Assembly (NCBI GenBank): GCA_900552455.1
Contig: URZX01000009.1
Coordinates: forward strand, 1-64,000
Length of the DNA: 64,000 bases
Direction: 5' to 3'
Source of the DNA: an uncultured Peptococcaceae bacterium
Lineage (GTDB): Bacteria; Bacillota; Peptococcia; Peptococcales; Peptococcaceae
Part shown: positions 22,460 to 29,540 of the stretch, in pieces
Numbering within the stretch: the stretch's first letter is position 1
How the letters are laid out: every line of letters begins with the position of its first letter
Position numbers and translations under genes: made by a program
The notes under the pieces: generated by a model
Seen by the model: only the letters and a program-made list of their open reading frames with translations
Told to the model about the DNA's origin: nothing
The model's database searches: none

Positions 22460-23603
22460 GCTCCTCACCCGCGACATCAGCCTCATCCTCGCAGCCAGCT
22501 TTTTCTACATGGCCTGCCCGATGATGGTCACACCGCTGATCGCCGGCTTTTCCGAAAGCCTCGGCGCCAGCGCTGTGCTCATGGGTCTGGTTGGCGGCAT
22601 GATGAACGTCGTTTCACTCTGCTGCCGACCTTTCGTCGGCAATCTCGCTGACAAGATCAGCAAATATCGCCTTTCGACCATTGGCTCGCTATTGATGATC
22701 GTTGCCTGCGTCGGCTACATTTTTGCGCCGACCCCGGCGGTCGTTGTCGGTGCGCGCATCATCAACGGCGTCGGCTTTTCCCTCTGCAGCGTCTGCATGG
22801 CGACGTGGATCTCCAGCCTTCTGCCGAAGGAGCGCGTCGGCGCCGGCATGGGCCTTTACGGCACCATGAACGCCCTCGCCATGGCCATCGCGCCGGCGCT
22901 TGGCATCGCCGTTTATGGCAGCCTCGGTTATCGCGCCGCATTTGTGCTCGCAACAGTGCTCGCCGTCGCCGTCGTCGTGACCGTTCAGCTCGTCCATGAC
23001 AAGGGCGAGGTTGTGAGAAAATCTGCTCCAGCCAAAGGCCGCGGCAGCTTTGTTGCGCGCGATGTGCTGCCTGTCGCCGCCATCATCATGCTCTTTGCCA
23101 TTCCCTATTGCGCCACCCAGTCCTTTCTCGTCAGCTACATCGCCGCGCGCGATCTTGCCGTGCACGCCGGCTGGTTCTTCCCGCTTTACGCGATCATTCT
23201 GCTCGTGCTGCGACTGTCGCTGGCCGATCTTTTTGATAAAAAACCGTTCGTATTTTTCCTGGCGGGCAGCTCGGTGAGCGCCCTCATCGCCATTTTGCTC
23301 CTGGCAGTGATGCAGAATAATCTCGTCCTCTTCGTTGCCGCAGCGTTCATGGCCGGCGGCTACGGGATCATGTGCTCCGTTTGCCAGTCCACCGCCATCC
23401 TCCTCGTCGGCGAAGAAAAACGCGGACTTGCCAACAGCACCTACTACATCGGCTTCGACCTCGGCATGGCCCTCGGTCCGATCATCGGCGGCTTTCTCTA
23501 CGGCCACGTGCCACTCGCCTATTTCTATCCGATCCTCGCTATCTGCGTTCCAGCCAGCGTGCTCGTTTATGCGCTCAATCGCAGATGTTTTCGCAAGGTG
23601 TGA
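22449..23603 (+). CDS. MFS transporter (paralogue 2)
   Basis: 384 aa from GTG at 22449 (GGAGGATC upstream) inside the end of the kinase gene. Opens MITKLLTRDISLILAASFFY, almost matching paralogue 1, and shares AGFSESLGA, GNLADKISKYRLSTIGSLLM and GGYGIMCSVCQSTAILLV. Twelve helices. The pair arose by duplication; substrate unknown. Bases 23604-23732 hold a small hairpin (CGCGCAAC-CCAAA-GTTGCGCG, 23643-23663) without a T-run and no gene. Confidence 0.88.
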   Translation: MITKLLTRDISLILAASFFYMACPMMVTPLIAGFSESLGASAVLMGLVGGMMNVVSLCCRPFVGNLADKISKYRLSTIGSLLMIVACVGYIFAPTPAVVVGARIINGVGFSLCSVCMATWISSLLPKERVGAGMGLYGTMNALAMAIAPALGIAVYGSLGYRAAFVLATVLAVAVVVTVQLVHDKGEVVRKSAPAKGRGSFVARDVLPVAAIIMLFAIPYCATQSFLVSYIAARDLAVHAGWFFPLYAIILLVLRLSLADLFDKKPFVFFLAGSSVSALIAILLLAVMQNNLVLFVAAAFMAGGYGIMCSVCQSTAILLVGEEKRGLANSTYYIGFDLGMALGPIIGGFLYGHVPLAYFYPILAICVPASVLVYALNRRCFRKV

Positions 23604-23732
23604 ATTTTTGTCGGAAAAACAGAACATCCACCGATAAACCGCCGCGCAACCCAAAGTTGCGCGATAACTGGTGGCAGCAACCTGGATTTTTCGTTAGAAT
23701 GAGGGCAGAAATTAAGAGAAAGGAAGATTCAT

Positions 23733-24104
23733 ATGGCAGTGAATACCATTGGAATTCTGATCGGGATCATTTGGCTCTTGGCGCAGCTGGCGATCATCGG
23801 CGCGATCATTTATCTCTTCGTCCTCATTGTGAAGGCGTTGAAAAAATATATTGGCTCAAAAGAAGTGCGCGAAGAAAAGCGCGAAATGCGCGCCTCTCTC
23901 GGCCAGGTGCTGCGCGAAGAACGCACCCGCTGCAGGATGACGCAGGAATTTGTCGCCGAATCTCTGGGCGTGAGTCGCCAGGCTATTTCAAAATGGGAAA
24001 ATGGAAATGCGGAACCTTCGACATCGAATTTGCTGGCGCTCGCAAAATTGTATGGCGTCGGTGCAGAGACGCTTCTGGCGCGTGTGGCGAAAGAGGACGA
24101 CTGA
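23733..24104 (+). CDS. Membrane-anchored Xre-type regulator
   Basis: 123 aa, AGAAAGGAAG upstream. The N-terminus (residues 5-35) is a long hydrophobic helix (IIWLLAQLAIIGAIIYLFVL), then a basic linker, then a helix-turn-helix (about 57-110): LREERTRCRMTQEFVAESLG, VSRQAISKWENGNAEPS. Tethering of the DNA-binding domain to the membrane is unusual for Xre proteins, where the TM usually follows the HTH. Target unknown; flanked by a terminator. Confidence 0.85.
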   Translation: MAVNTIGILIGIIWLLAQLAIIGAIIYLFVLIVKALKKYIGSKEVREEKREMRASLGQVLREERTRCRMTQEFVAESLGVSRQAISKWENGNAEPSTSNLLALAKLYGVGAETLLARVAKEDD

Positions 24105-24112
24105 TCGTTTTG

Positions 24113-24140
24113 GCGTTCGGCGATGGCCGGACGCTTTTTT
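24113..24140 (+). terminator. Terminator
   Basis: GCGTTCGGC-GATG-GCCGGACGC then TTTTTT after the Xre gene. Confidence 0.8.
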
Positions 24141-24271
24141 CGTGGTGCGAAATATGGTGCTGACAGTTGGTGACAATTTTCGGAGATTTTACCATTCACG
24201 TGTTTCTTATGATAGAATATCTACAAAGACTGATCTGTGGCCTGGAGTCTGGGTCTGAACTTTGGAGGGAT

Positions 24272-24631
24272 ATGAAAATGGGAAAAAACATTCTGGAATA
24301 TAAGGGATACGTGGTGAAGGTGTGTTACGATGCCAAAAGATGTCTGCTCTACGGCAAGGTGGATGGCATTGTGGATGCGGTCAATTTTGAGACGGAGAAT
24401 CCACGCGAGGTGGAACAGGCGTTCCACGATGCGGTAGATCACTACCTTCATTTTTGTGAGAGTGTTGGTCGTCGTCCTGCGAAGGCTTACAAGGGGCAGT
24501 TCAACGTGCGCATTGCGCCGGAGCTGCACAAGTCGATCTCGCTCTGGGCGACTGCGCACGATATGACGATGAATGCTGCTGTCGAACGTGCGATCGAGCG
24601 TTTTGTGGAAAACGGCGACGACGAAAACTGA
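24272..24631 (+). CDS. HicB-family antitoxin-like protein, orphan
   Basis: 119 aa, TTGGAGGG before the ATG. N-terminal HicB fold (degenerate RNase H-like): YKGYVVKVCYDAKRCLLYGK, FETENPREVEQAFHDAVDHY; C-terminal ribbon-helix-helix/Arc-like region FNVRIAPELHKSISLWATAH...AAVERAIERF. HicB normally neutralises HicA, a small RNA-cleaving toxin. No HicA-like gene is visible on either side, so it may be a solitary regulator. Confidence 0.82.
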   Translation: MKMGKNILEYKGYVVKVCYDAKRCLLYGKVDGIVDAVNFETENPREVEQAFHDAVDHYLHFCESVGRRPAKAYKGQFNVRIAPELHKSISLWATAHDMTMNAAVERAIERFVENGDDEN

Positions 24632-24635
24632 AAAA

Positions 24636-24684
24636 ACAGCGTCTGCGCGCTCCGGGGTGGAGTTCGTGCAGACGCTGTTGTGTT
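24636..24684. terminator. Bidirectional terminator
   Basis: ACAGCGTCTGC ... GCAGACGCTGT stem between convergent hicB-like and larC genes, with a T-rich tail on the plus side and an A-run on the other. Confidence 0.75.
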
Positions 24685-25878
24685 TTAGGAGAGCTGCTTG
24701 CGGACGCGGGCTTCTGCTTCGCGAAGGCTGAGGCCTTGGGCATCGGCGATGCGGGCGAGGTCGTCGTGCTCGAATTTTTCGCGGCTGACGCCGTAGCCTG
24801 TGGAGCATTTGCGGCGGACGGGACCGTCGGCGGTTTCGATGGTTTCGATGCGGCGGTCGAGGGTGTAGCGGCGGAAACGGTTTTCGCGGATGCCAATGGT
24901 GGTGGTGTGCGCAAAGAGGGCGCGCACGAGCGCATCCTTGTCGGCTTCGCGGCAGATCACGTGGAGGAGATGGCCGGGGCGGCTTTTTTTCATGCCGATC
25001 GGAATGGTGTAGACGTCGAGGGCGCCGGCGGCGAAAAGTTTATCGAAAGCGTAGCCGATGGCTTCGCCGGTCATGTCGTCGATGTTGCAGCAAAGCTCGA
25101 TAACGTCGTCGCTGGCGGCGCTGCGCTCGCCGAGCAGGGCGCGCACGCAGTTGGCGGCGGGAAAATTTTTTTTGCCCATGCCGTAGCCGATGGCGCTGGT
25201 GCGCATGACTGGCATTTCACCAAAGCGGCTGGCGAAATGCTTGAGCAGAGCGGCGCCGGTTGGCGTGCAGAGCTCGCCCTGAATGCTGCCGCCATAGATC
25301 GGCACGTCCTGGAGGATGGTGGCGGTGGCTGGCGCCGGAACGGGCAAAATGCCATGGGCGCAGTGTACCTGACCGCTGCCGACGTGCACTGGCGAGACGA
25401 TGATCTCGTCGGGCGCGAGACGATGCATGAGCAGACAGACGGCGGTGATGTCTGCGATGGCATCCATGGTGCCGACTTCGTGGAAGTGGATCTCGCTCAC
25501 TGATTTGCCGTGGGCTTTGCTTTCGGCGTCGGCGATGAGGCGGTAGACGGCCATGACGTTGTCAGCGACTGTGGTTGGCAGAGAAAGATGGCCGCGCACG
25601 ATGTGCTCGATATCGTGGAGGCTGGCGTGGTGGTGATGGCTGTGCGCATGATCGTGGTGGTCGTGGGCGCCTTCTTCTTCGCCGTGCACGGTCACTTGCA
25701 GATGGGTGCCGGTGATGCCGCATTTCACGGAGGCTTCGCGGGAAAATTTCACGTCGGGAATGGCGAGGGCGTTGAGCTCGGCGACAAATGCGTCCGGATC
25801 TGGCAAGAGTTCGAGCAGGGCGGCGGCGAGCATGTCGCCGGCAGCGCCCATGCTGCAGTCGAGGTATAATGTTTTCAT
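24685..25878 (-). CDS. larC: Nickel-pincer cofactor biosynthesis protein LarC
   Basis: 397 aa in one uninterrupted frame. LarC inserts nickel into the pyridinium dithiocarboxylate nucleotide to complete the NPN cofactor of lactate racemase, using CTP. Visible: LYLDCSMGAAGDMLAAALLE at the start, a His-rich loop (HDHHDHAHSHHHH, about residues 73-85) for metal, HFHEVGTMDAIADI, and the C-terminal domain with VIELCCNIDDMTGEAIGYAF. In Lactiplantibacillus the gene is split and joined by frameshifting; here it is whole. Last gene of larE-larB-larC. Confidence 0.95.
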   Translation of the reverse strand: MKTLYLDCSMGAAGDMLAAALLELLPDPDAFVAELNALAIPDVKFSREASVKCGITGTHLQVTVHGEEEGAHDHHDHAHSHHHHASLHDIEHIVRGHLSLPTTVADNVMAVYRLIADAESKAHGKSVSEIHFHEVGTMDAIADITAVCLLMHRLAPDEIIVSPVHVGSGQVHCAHGILPVPAPATATILQDVPIYGGSIQGELCTPTGAALLKHFASRFGEMPVMRTSAIGYGMGKKNFPAANCVRALLGERSAASDDVIELCCNIDDMTGEAIGYAFDKLFAAGALDVYTIPIGMKKSRPGHLLHVICREADKDALVRALFAHTTTIGIRENRFRRYTLDRRIETIETADGPVRRKCSTGYGVSREKFEHDDLARIADAQGLSLREAEARVRKQLS

Positions 25879-25888
25879 CTGAATCTCC

Positions 25889-26638
25889 TTATAATCCCAT
25901 GTGATTGATGCTGCTGGCGAGATAACCGGCGCCGAAGCCGTTGTCGATGTTCACAACACTGACGCCGCTGGCGCAGGAATTGAGCATCGAGAGCAGCGCG
26001 GACAGGCCGCCGAAGCTGGCGCCGTAGCCAACGCTCGTCGGCACGGCGATGACGGGGCAGTCGGCGAGACCGCCGAGCACGCTGGCGAGCGCGCCTTCCA
26101 TGCCGGCAATGGCGATGATGACGCTGGCGCTCATGATCTCGTCAAGATGAGCGAGGGTGCGGTGTAGCCCGGCGACGCCGACGTCGTAGAGCCGGAGGAC
26201 GTCGTTACCGAGCACGGTGGCGGTGATCGCCGCTTCTTCGGCGACGGGAATATCGCTGGTGCCGCCGGTGGCGACGACGATGGTGCCGAGGCCGTTGGCT
26301 TCTGGCAGCGGACCGATGACGCCGCAGCGTGCGTCGGCGTAGTAGGCCATGGGAAAATGACGGCGTAAGCTGCGCACCGCGTCGGCGGAAAGCCGGGTGA
26401 TGAGAATGGTTTCTTCGCCGTGGCTGAGCATGGTCTCGGCGATGCCGGCGATCTGCTCCGGTGTTTTGCCGGCGCCGTAGATCACCTCTGCAACGCCCTG
26501 GCGCAGCTTTCGGTGCATATCCACCTTGGCGTAGCCGATGTCTTCGAAGGGCTTTTCTTTGAACGTCAGCAGCGCGTCGTCGACGGAAACGCTGCCGCTG
26601 GCGACGTTTTCCAGCAGCTGTTTGATATCTGTGCTCAT
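25889..26638 (-). CDS. larB: Nickel-pincer cofactor biosynthesis protein LarB
   Basis: 249 aa. LarB carboxylates and hydrolyses nicotinic acid adenine dinucleotide in the first step of NPN synthesis. The C-terminal PurE-like domain shows VVATGGTSDIPVAEEAAITA, DVGVAGLHRTL, IAIAGMEGALASVLGGL and VIAVPTSVGYGASFGGLSAL. The start overlaps the larE stop (ATGA). Ten bases separate it from larC. Confidence 0.95.
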   Translation of the reverse strand: MSTDIKQLLENVASGSVSVDDALLTFKEKPFEDIGYAKVDMHRKLRQGVAEVIYGAGKTPEQIAGIAETMLSHGEETILITRLSADAVRSLRRHFPMAYYADARCGVIGPLPEANGLGTIVVATGGTSDIPVAEEAAITATVLGNDVLRLYDVGVAGLHRTLAHLDEIMSASVIIAIAGMEGALASVLGGLADCPVIAVPTSVGYGASFGGLSALLSMLNSCASGVSVVNIDNGFGAGYLASSINHMGL

Positions 26639-27381
26639 GGTCGCACCTCCAGATCGAGGGAAATGGTTTCGTAGAACGGGCGCAGCGCTGCGATGATCTC
26701 GTTGCGCTGCTCAAGCACGCGCGCAAGCTGTGCTTCAGGAACCTGGATGCGCGCCTGCCCGCGCGATTGCCGCACGCGAAAATCGCGGAATCCGAGCGCG
26801 GCGAGGGCGGCTTCGGCCTGTTCGGTGGCGGCGAGGGCAGCGGCTGTCAGCGGTTCGCCGCTTGGCGTGCGCGTGGCGAGACAGGCGTAGGCGGGCTTGT
26901 CCCAGGTGAAAAGGCCGGCGTCGCGGCTGAGCGCGCGGATGGTGTCCTTCGTGAGGCCGCATTCGCGCAGCGGTGAATGCACGGAAAGCTCGCGCAGGGC
27001 GCGCATCCCCGGGCGATCGGCGACTGCGTCAGAAGCGTTGGTGCCGTCGCAGAGCAGCGTGAAGCCGTCGGCGACAGCGGCATCGCGGATCGTTGTGAGC
27101 ACGGCCTGCTTGCAATGACAGCAGCGATCTGGCCCGTTTTCTGCTGCGCCGGGCACAGCGAGCACATCCAGCGGGAGCACGCTGAGGGCAGCGCCGAGCT
27201 CTGCCGCCAGACGGCGCGCGTCGTCCAGCTCGAAGTGTGGCTGAAATTGTGAGTGGACGGTGTAGGCGTGGACGCGCTTGGCGTAGCGCGTGGCGGCGTA
27301 GAGCAGATAGGCCGAATCGACGCCGCCGGAAAAAGCGATGGCCACTTCGGGATGGTCGCGGAAAAATTCTTCCAGAGTCAT
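26635..27381 (-). CDS. larE: ATP-dependent sulfur transferase LarE
   Basis: 248 aa from ATG at 27381 (AGGAGGAACC upstream). PP-loop ATPase that places sulfur on the LarB product. PP-loop AFSGGVDSAYLLYAA at about residues 16-30. Cysteines occur as RCCHCK (about 112-117), LLCDG, ECGL and KPAYACLATR; the last is in the place of the sulfur-donating region of the family. Whether it sacrifices a cysteine or uses an Fe-S cluster cannot be read with certainty. First gene of the operon, preceded by a structured leader. Confidence 0.93.
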   Translation of the reverse strand: MTLEEFFRDHPEVAIAFSGGVDSAYLLYAATRYAKRVHAYTVHSQFQPHFELDDARRLAAELGAALSVLPLDVLAVPGAAENGPDRCCHCKQAVLTTIRDAAVADGFTLLCDGTNASDAVADRPGMRALRELSVHSPLRECGLTKDTIRALSRDAGLFTWDKPAYACLATRTPSGEPLTAAALAATEQAEAALAALGFRDFRVRQSRGQARIQVPEAQLARVLEQRNEIIAALRPFYETISLDLEVRP

Positions 27382-27514
27382 GGTTCCTCCTCTGCGAAAA
27401 AAGCACACGCCGCCTGTTCTGAGACGATGTGCGCTTTCATAGCATACGGTTCGTTGGTTGATGAGTGGAAAATGGTTGCCTGCTTCTGCAGGTGGGCGTC
27501 GGCTTCCTGCCGAC
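27382..27514 (-). promoter_or_regulatory. Structured leader with attenuator-like terminator before larE
   Basis: The predicted transcript begins near 27514. It contains a stable hairpin CGTCGGC-AGGAA-GCCGACG (27515-27497), a second CCTGC-AGAA-GCAGG (about 27493-27480), a single-stranded C/A-rich stretch, and a terminator-like stem GCACAT...GTGTGC with TTTTTT (about 27432-27396) just before the larE ribosome site. This arrangement is typical of riboswitches or attenuators. It does not match any riboswitch I can recall. Confidence 0.5.
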
Positions 27515-27520
27515 GGTTTC

Positions 27521-27549
27521 AGTATAGCGCACGGCTGACAATGGGTCAA
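27521..27549 (-). promoter_or_regulatory. Promoter of larEBC
   Basis: Minus-strand TTGACC (27549-27544), 17-base spacer, TATACT (27526-27521). The -35 overlaps the stop codon of the upstream DUF3842 gene. Confidence 0.8.
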
Positions 27550-27962
27550 CAGCCGCCGGCGGCAATCTTTTCCAGCTCAGCGAGCACTTCCTCGAGCAGA
27601 TGGCGGATGTTGAGATCGCTCACGCCGACGACGATGTTGTCGCAGTGGTTGATCGGAATGAGGATGCGCTTGGCATCTGCCTGGGCGACGGCCTGCGCCA
27701 TGCGTGGCGTGATCTCGCCGAGCAGGGCGTCGGCGATGACGATGCCGATCGGGCCGATGATGACGTCGGCGCGGCGGCTTGAAACGACGACGGCGTTTTC
27801 GCCGGTGGCTGCCTGGGTGGCGCCGGCTTTGAGCATGGCAGATGTGGCAGCGAAATTGGTGCCGACGGCGGTGAAGGATGCTTCCGGCAAACGTTCGCGG
27901 ATGGCGGCCACAAGCTGACGCCCGATGCCGCCGCCTTGCGCATCGATGATGAGAATGTTCAT
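27546..27962 (-). CDS. DUF3842 family protein
   Basis: 138 aa from ATG at 27962 (GTCAGGAGG upstream). MNILIIDAQGGGIGRQLVAA (a nucleotide-binding-like Gly loop), VGTNFAATSAMLKAGATQAA and GENAVVVSSRRADVIIGPIG match DUF3842, a family common in anaerobic Clostridia and of unknown function. It lies directly upstream of the larEBC promoter, in the same direction; read-through is possible. Confidence 0.88.
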   Translation of the reverse strand: MNILIIDAQGGGIGRQLVAAIRERLPEASFTAVGTNFAATSAMLKAGATQAATGENAVVVSSRRADVIIGPIGIVIADALLGEITPRMAQAVAQADAKRILIPINHCDNIVVGVSDLNIRHLLEEVLAELEKIAAGGC

Positions 27963-28110
27963 GAAAAGTCCTCCTGACGATCCTATATAATAGAAACAAT
28001 TGTACCACAAGCCTGTGCGCTTGACCAGAAGCGGCGGAATGTGCTAAACTTCTCTCTGACATCGGCGCGGCCGGTGCTTTTTTCTTGTCATGATCTTCAA
28101 GGAGGGCGAC

Positions 28111-29424
28111 ATGGATTTTCTCACTGCGGACATCCGTCAGCTTTATCGCAAATATCTTCTGGCGTCGCTGGGCAGTGCGCTGGCGACGTCGATCTATGGG
28201 TTCGTCGACACCATCGCCGTGGGCCAGGCTGTTGGTCCGATGGGGGCAGCGGCGATCGCTGTGCTCAACCCGTTTTTCAGCATCATGGTCTTTCTCGCGA
28301 TCCTCTGCGGCATTGGCGGCGCGGTGCTCATGGCCAACGCCAAGGGCGAAGGGCTGGAGGAACGCGGCAATGCGTATTTCACAGCGGCGCTCGTGCTGGT
28401 GCTCGGTGTCATCGTCGTCGGCTGGGTGGTCTTCTTCTTTTTTCACGAGCCGGTCTTTCGCTTTTTCGGCGCCACCGATGAAAACATGCCGTACGTTCTC
28501 GACTACGGAAAATGGCTCGTCTGGTGTTTCCCAGGCTACATTTTACCGATCTTTCTCGGCGCATTTCTGCGCAACGACGGCGCGCCGGGGCTGGCGATGG
28601 CTGCTGTCGTCACCGGCGGGCTCTGGAATTGCTTCGGCGACTGGTATTTCTGCTTCCCCCTCGATATGGGCATGGCCGGTGCAGCGATCGCTACCGTCAG
28701 CGGCGCCAGTCTGCAGGCGTTGATCATGGCGACGCATTTTCTGCGTCGTGGGAAATGTCATCTGCGTCTCGTCTGGCCGCAGAATATTTTGCGCGATATG
28801 CGGCGCATCGTCACGCTCGGTTTTGGCGCCGGCGTGCTCGATCTTGGCAATGTTTTCATCGCCATCATCATCAACAACCAGATCCTGCGCTATGGCTCAG
28901 GCGATTATCTCGCTGTGTACGGCGTCGTCAGCACGATCTCACTGCTCTTTCAGGCGCTTTTCGCCGGCGCTGGGCAGGCGTCGCAGCCGCTCATTTCCAT
29001 GAACTACGGCGCGCGCAAGCTCGATCGTGTGCAGGCTGTTTTGCGCATGGGGCTGGCGACGGTCGGCTGTATGGGCGCCCTCTTCATGCTCCTCGGTGAG
29101 CTTTTTCCAACGCAGATCACGCGCCTGTTTATCGCGGCGACGCCAGAAGTGCTCGCAGCAGCGCCGCTCGCTTTTCGTTGCTACTTTATCTTTTTTATCT
29201 TCCTCGGCATCAGTGTGCTTGCGACGTATTATCTCCAGTCGATCATGCGCGAGCGCGCAGCGATGACTGTTTCTGTGCTGCGCAGTCTGGTGCTTTCGAT
29301 CACGTTGCTCTTTGTGCTGCCGATGTTCCTCGGACTGCCTGGTGTTTTTCTCGCTATGCCGCTTTCTGAAGGCATCGTCGCTGTTATCGCGCTCATCCTC
29401 GTGCGCCGCAGCATGCGCGCCTGA
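28111..29424 (+). CDS. MATE-family efflux transporter
   Basis: 437 aa from ATG at 28111 (CAAGGAGGG upstream). Twelve hydrophobic helices in two MatE repeats; FVDTIAVGQAVGPMGAAAIA in helix 1-2 and GQASQPLISMNYGARKLDRV at the start of the second half are family hallmarks. Sodium- or proton-driven export of organic cations or drugs is the family role; the substrate is unknown. Monocistronic with its own terminator. Confidence 0.92.
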   Translation: MDFLTADIRQLYRKYLLASLGSALATSIYGFVDTIAVGQAVGPMGAAAIAVLNPFFSIMVFLAILCGIGGAVLMANAKGEGLEERGNAYFTAALVLVLGVIVVGWVVFFFFHEPVFRFFGATDENMPYVLDYGKWLVWCFPGYILPIFLGAFLRNDGAPGLAMAAVVTGGLWNCFGDWYFCFPLDMGMAGAAIATVSGASLQALIMATHFLRRGKCHLRLVWPQNILRDMRRIVTLGFGAGVLDLGNVFIAIIINNQILRYGSGDYLAVYGVVSTISLLFQALFAGAGQASQPLISMNYGARKLDRVQAVLRMGLATVGCMGALFMLLGELFPTQITRLFIAATPEVLAAAPLAFRCYFIFFIFLGISVLATYYLQSIMRERAAMTVSVLRSLVLSITLLFVLPMFLGLPGVFLAMPLSEGIVAVIALILVRRSMRA

Positions 29425-29434
29425 ATCTCGTAAA

Positions 29435-29460
29435 GCTGCCGCACCCGCGGTGGCTTTTTT
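29435..29460 (+). terminator. Terminator after MATE gene
   Basis: GCTGCCGC-ACC-CGCGGTGGC stem followed by TTTTTT. Confidence 0.8.
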
Positions 29461-29540
29461 GCGCTTGCGCACAGGGGCGGCGTTGGCGTATCATAGGGAG
29501 AGCAATCCATGTCGCAGAAGCGACAGAGAGGAGAAAGATC

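Noticed and set aside
23604..23732. Riboswitch before the Xre gene
   Set aside because: Only one short hairpin (CGCGCAAC/GTTGCGCG) is visible, with no expression platform or known aptamer core.
24685..25878. Programmed frameshift in larC
   Set aside because: The frame is continuous from LarC1 to LarC2 regions; no shift is needed.
27382..27514. NiCo riboswitch before larE
   Set aside because: Only a short AGCAGGCAA resembles the conserved core; the four-way junction and the second conserved block are absent, so I left it as an unknown leader.
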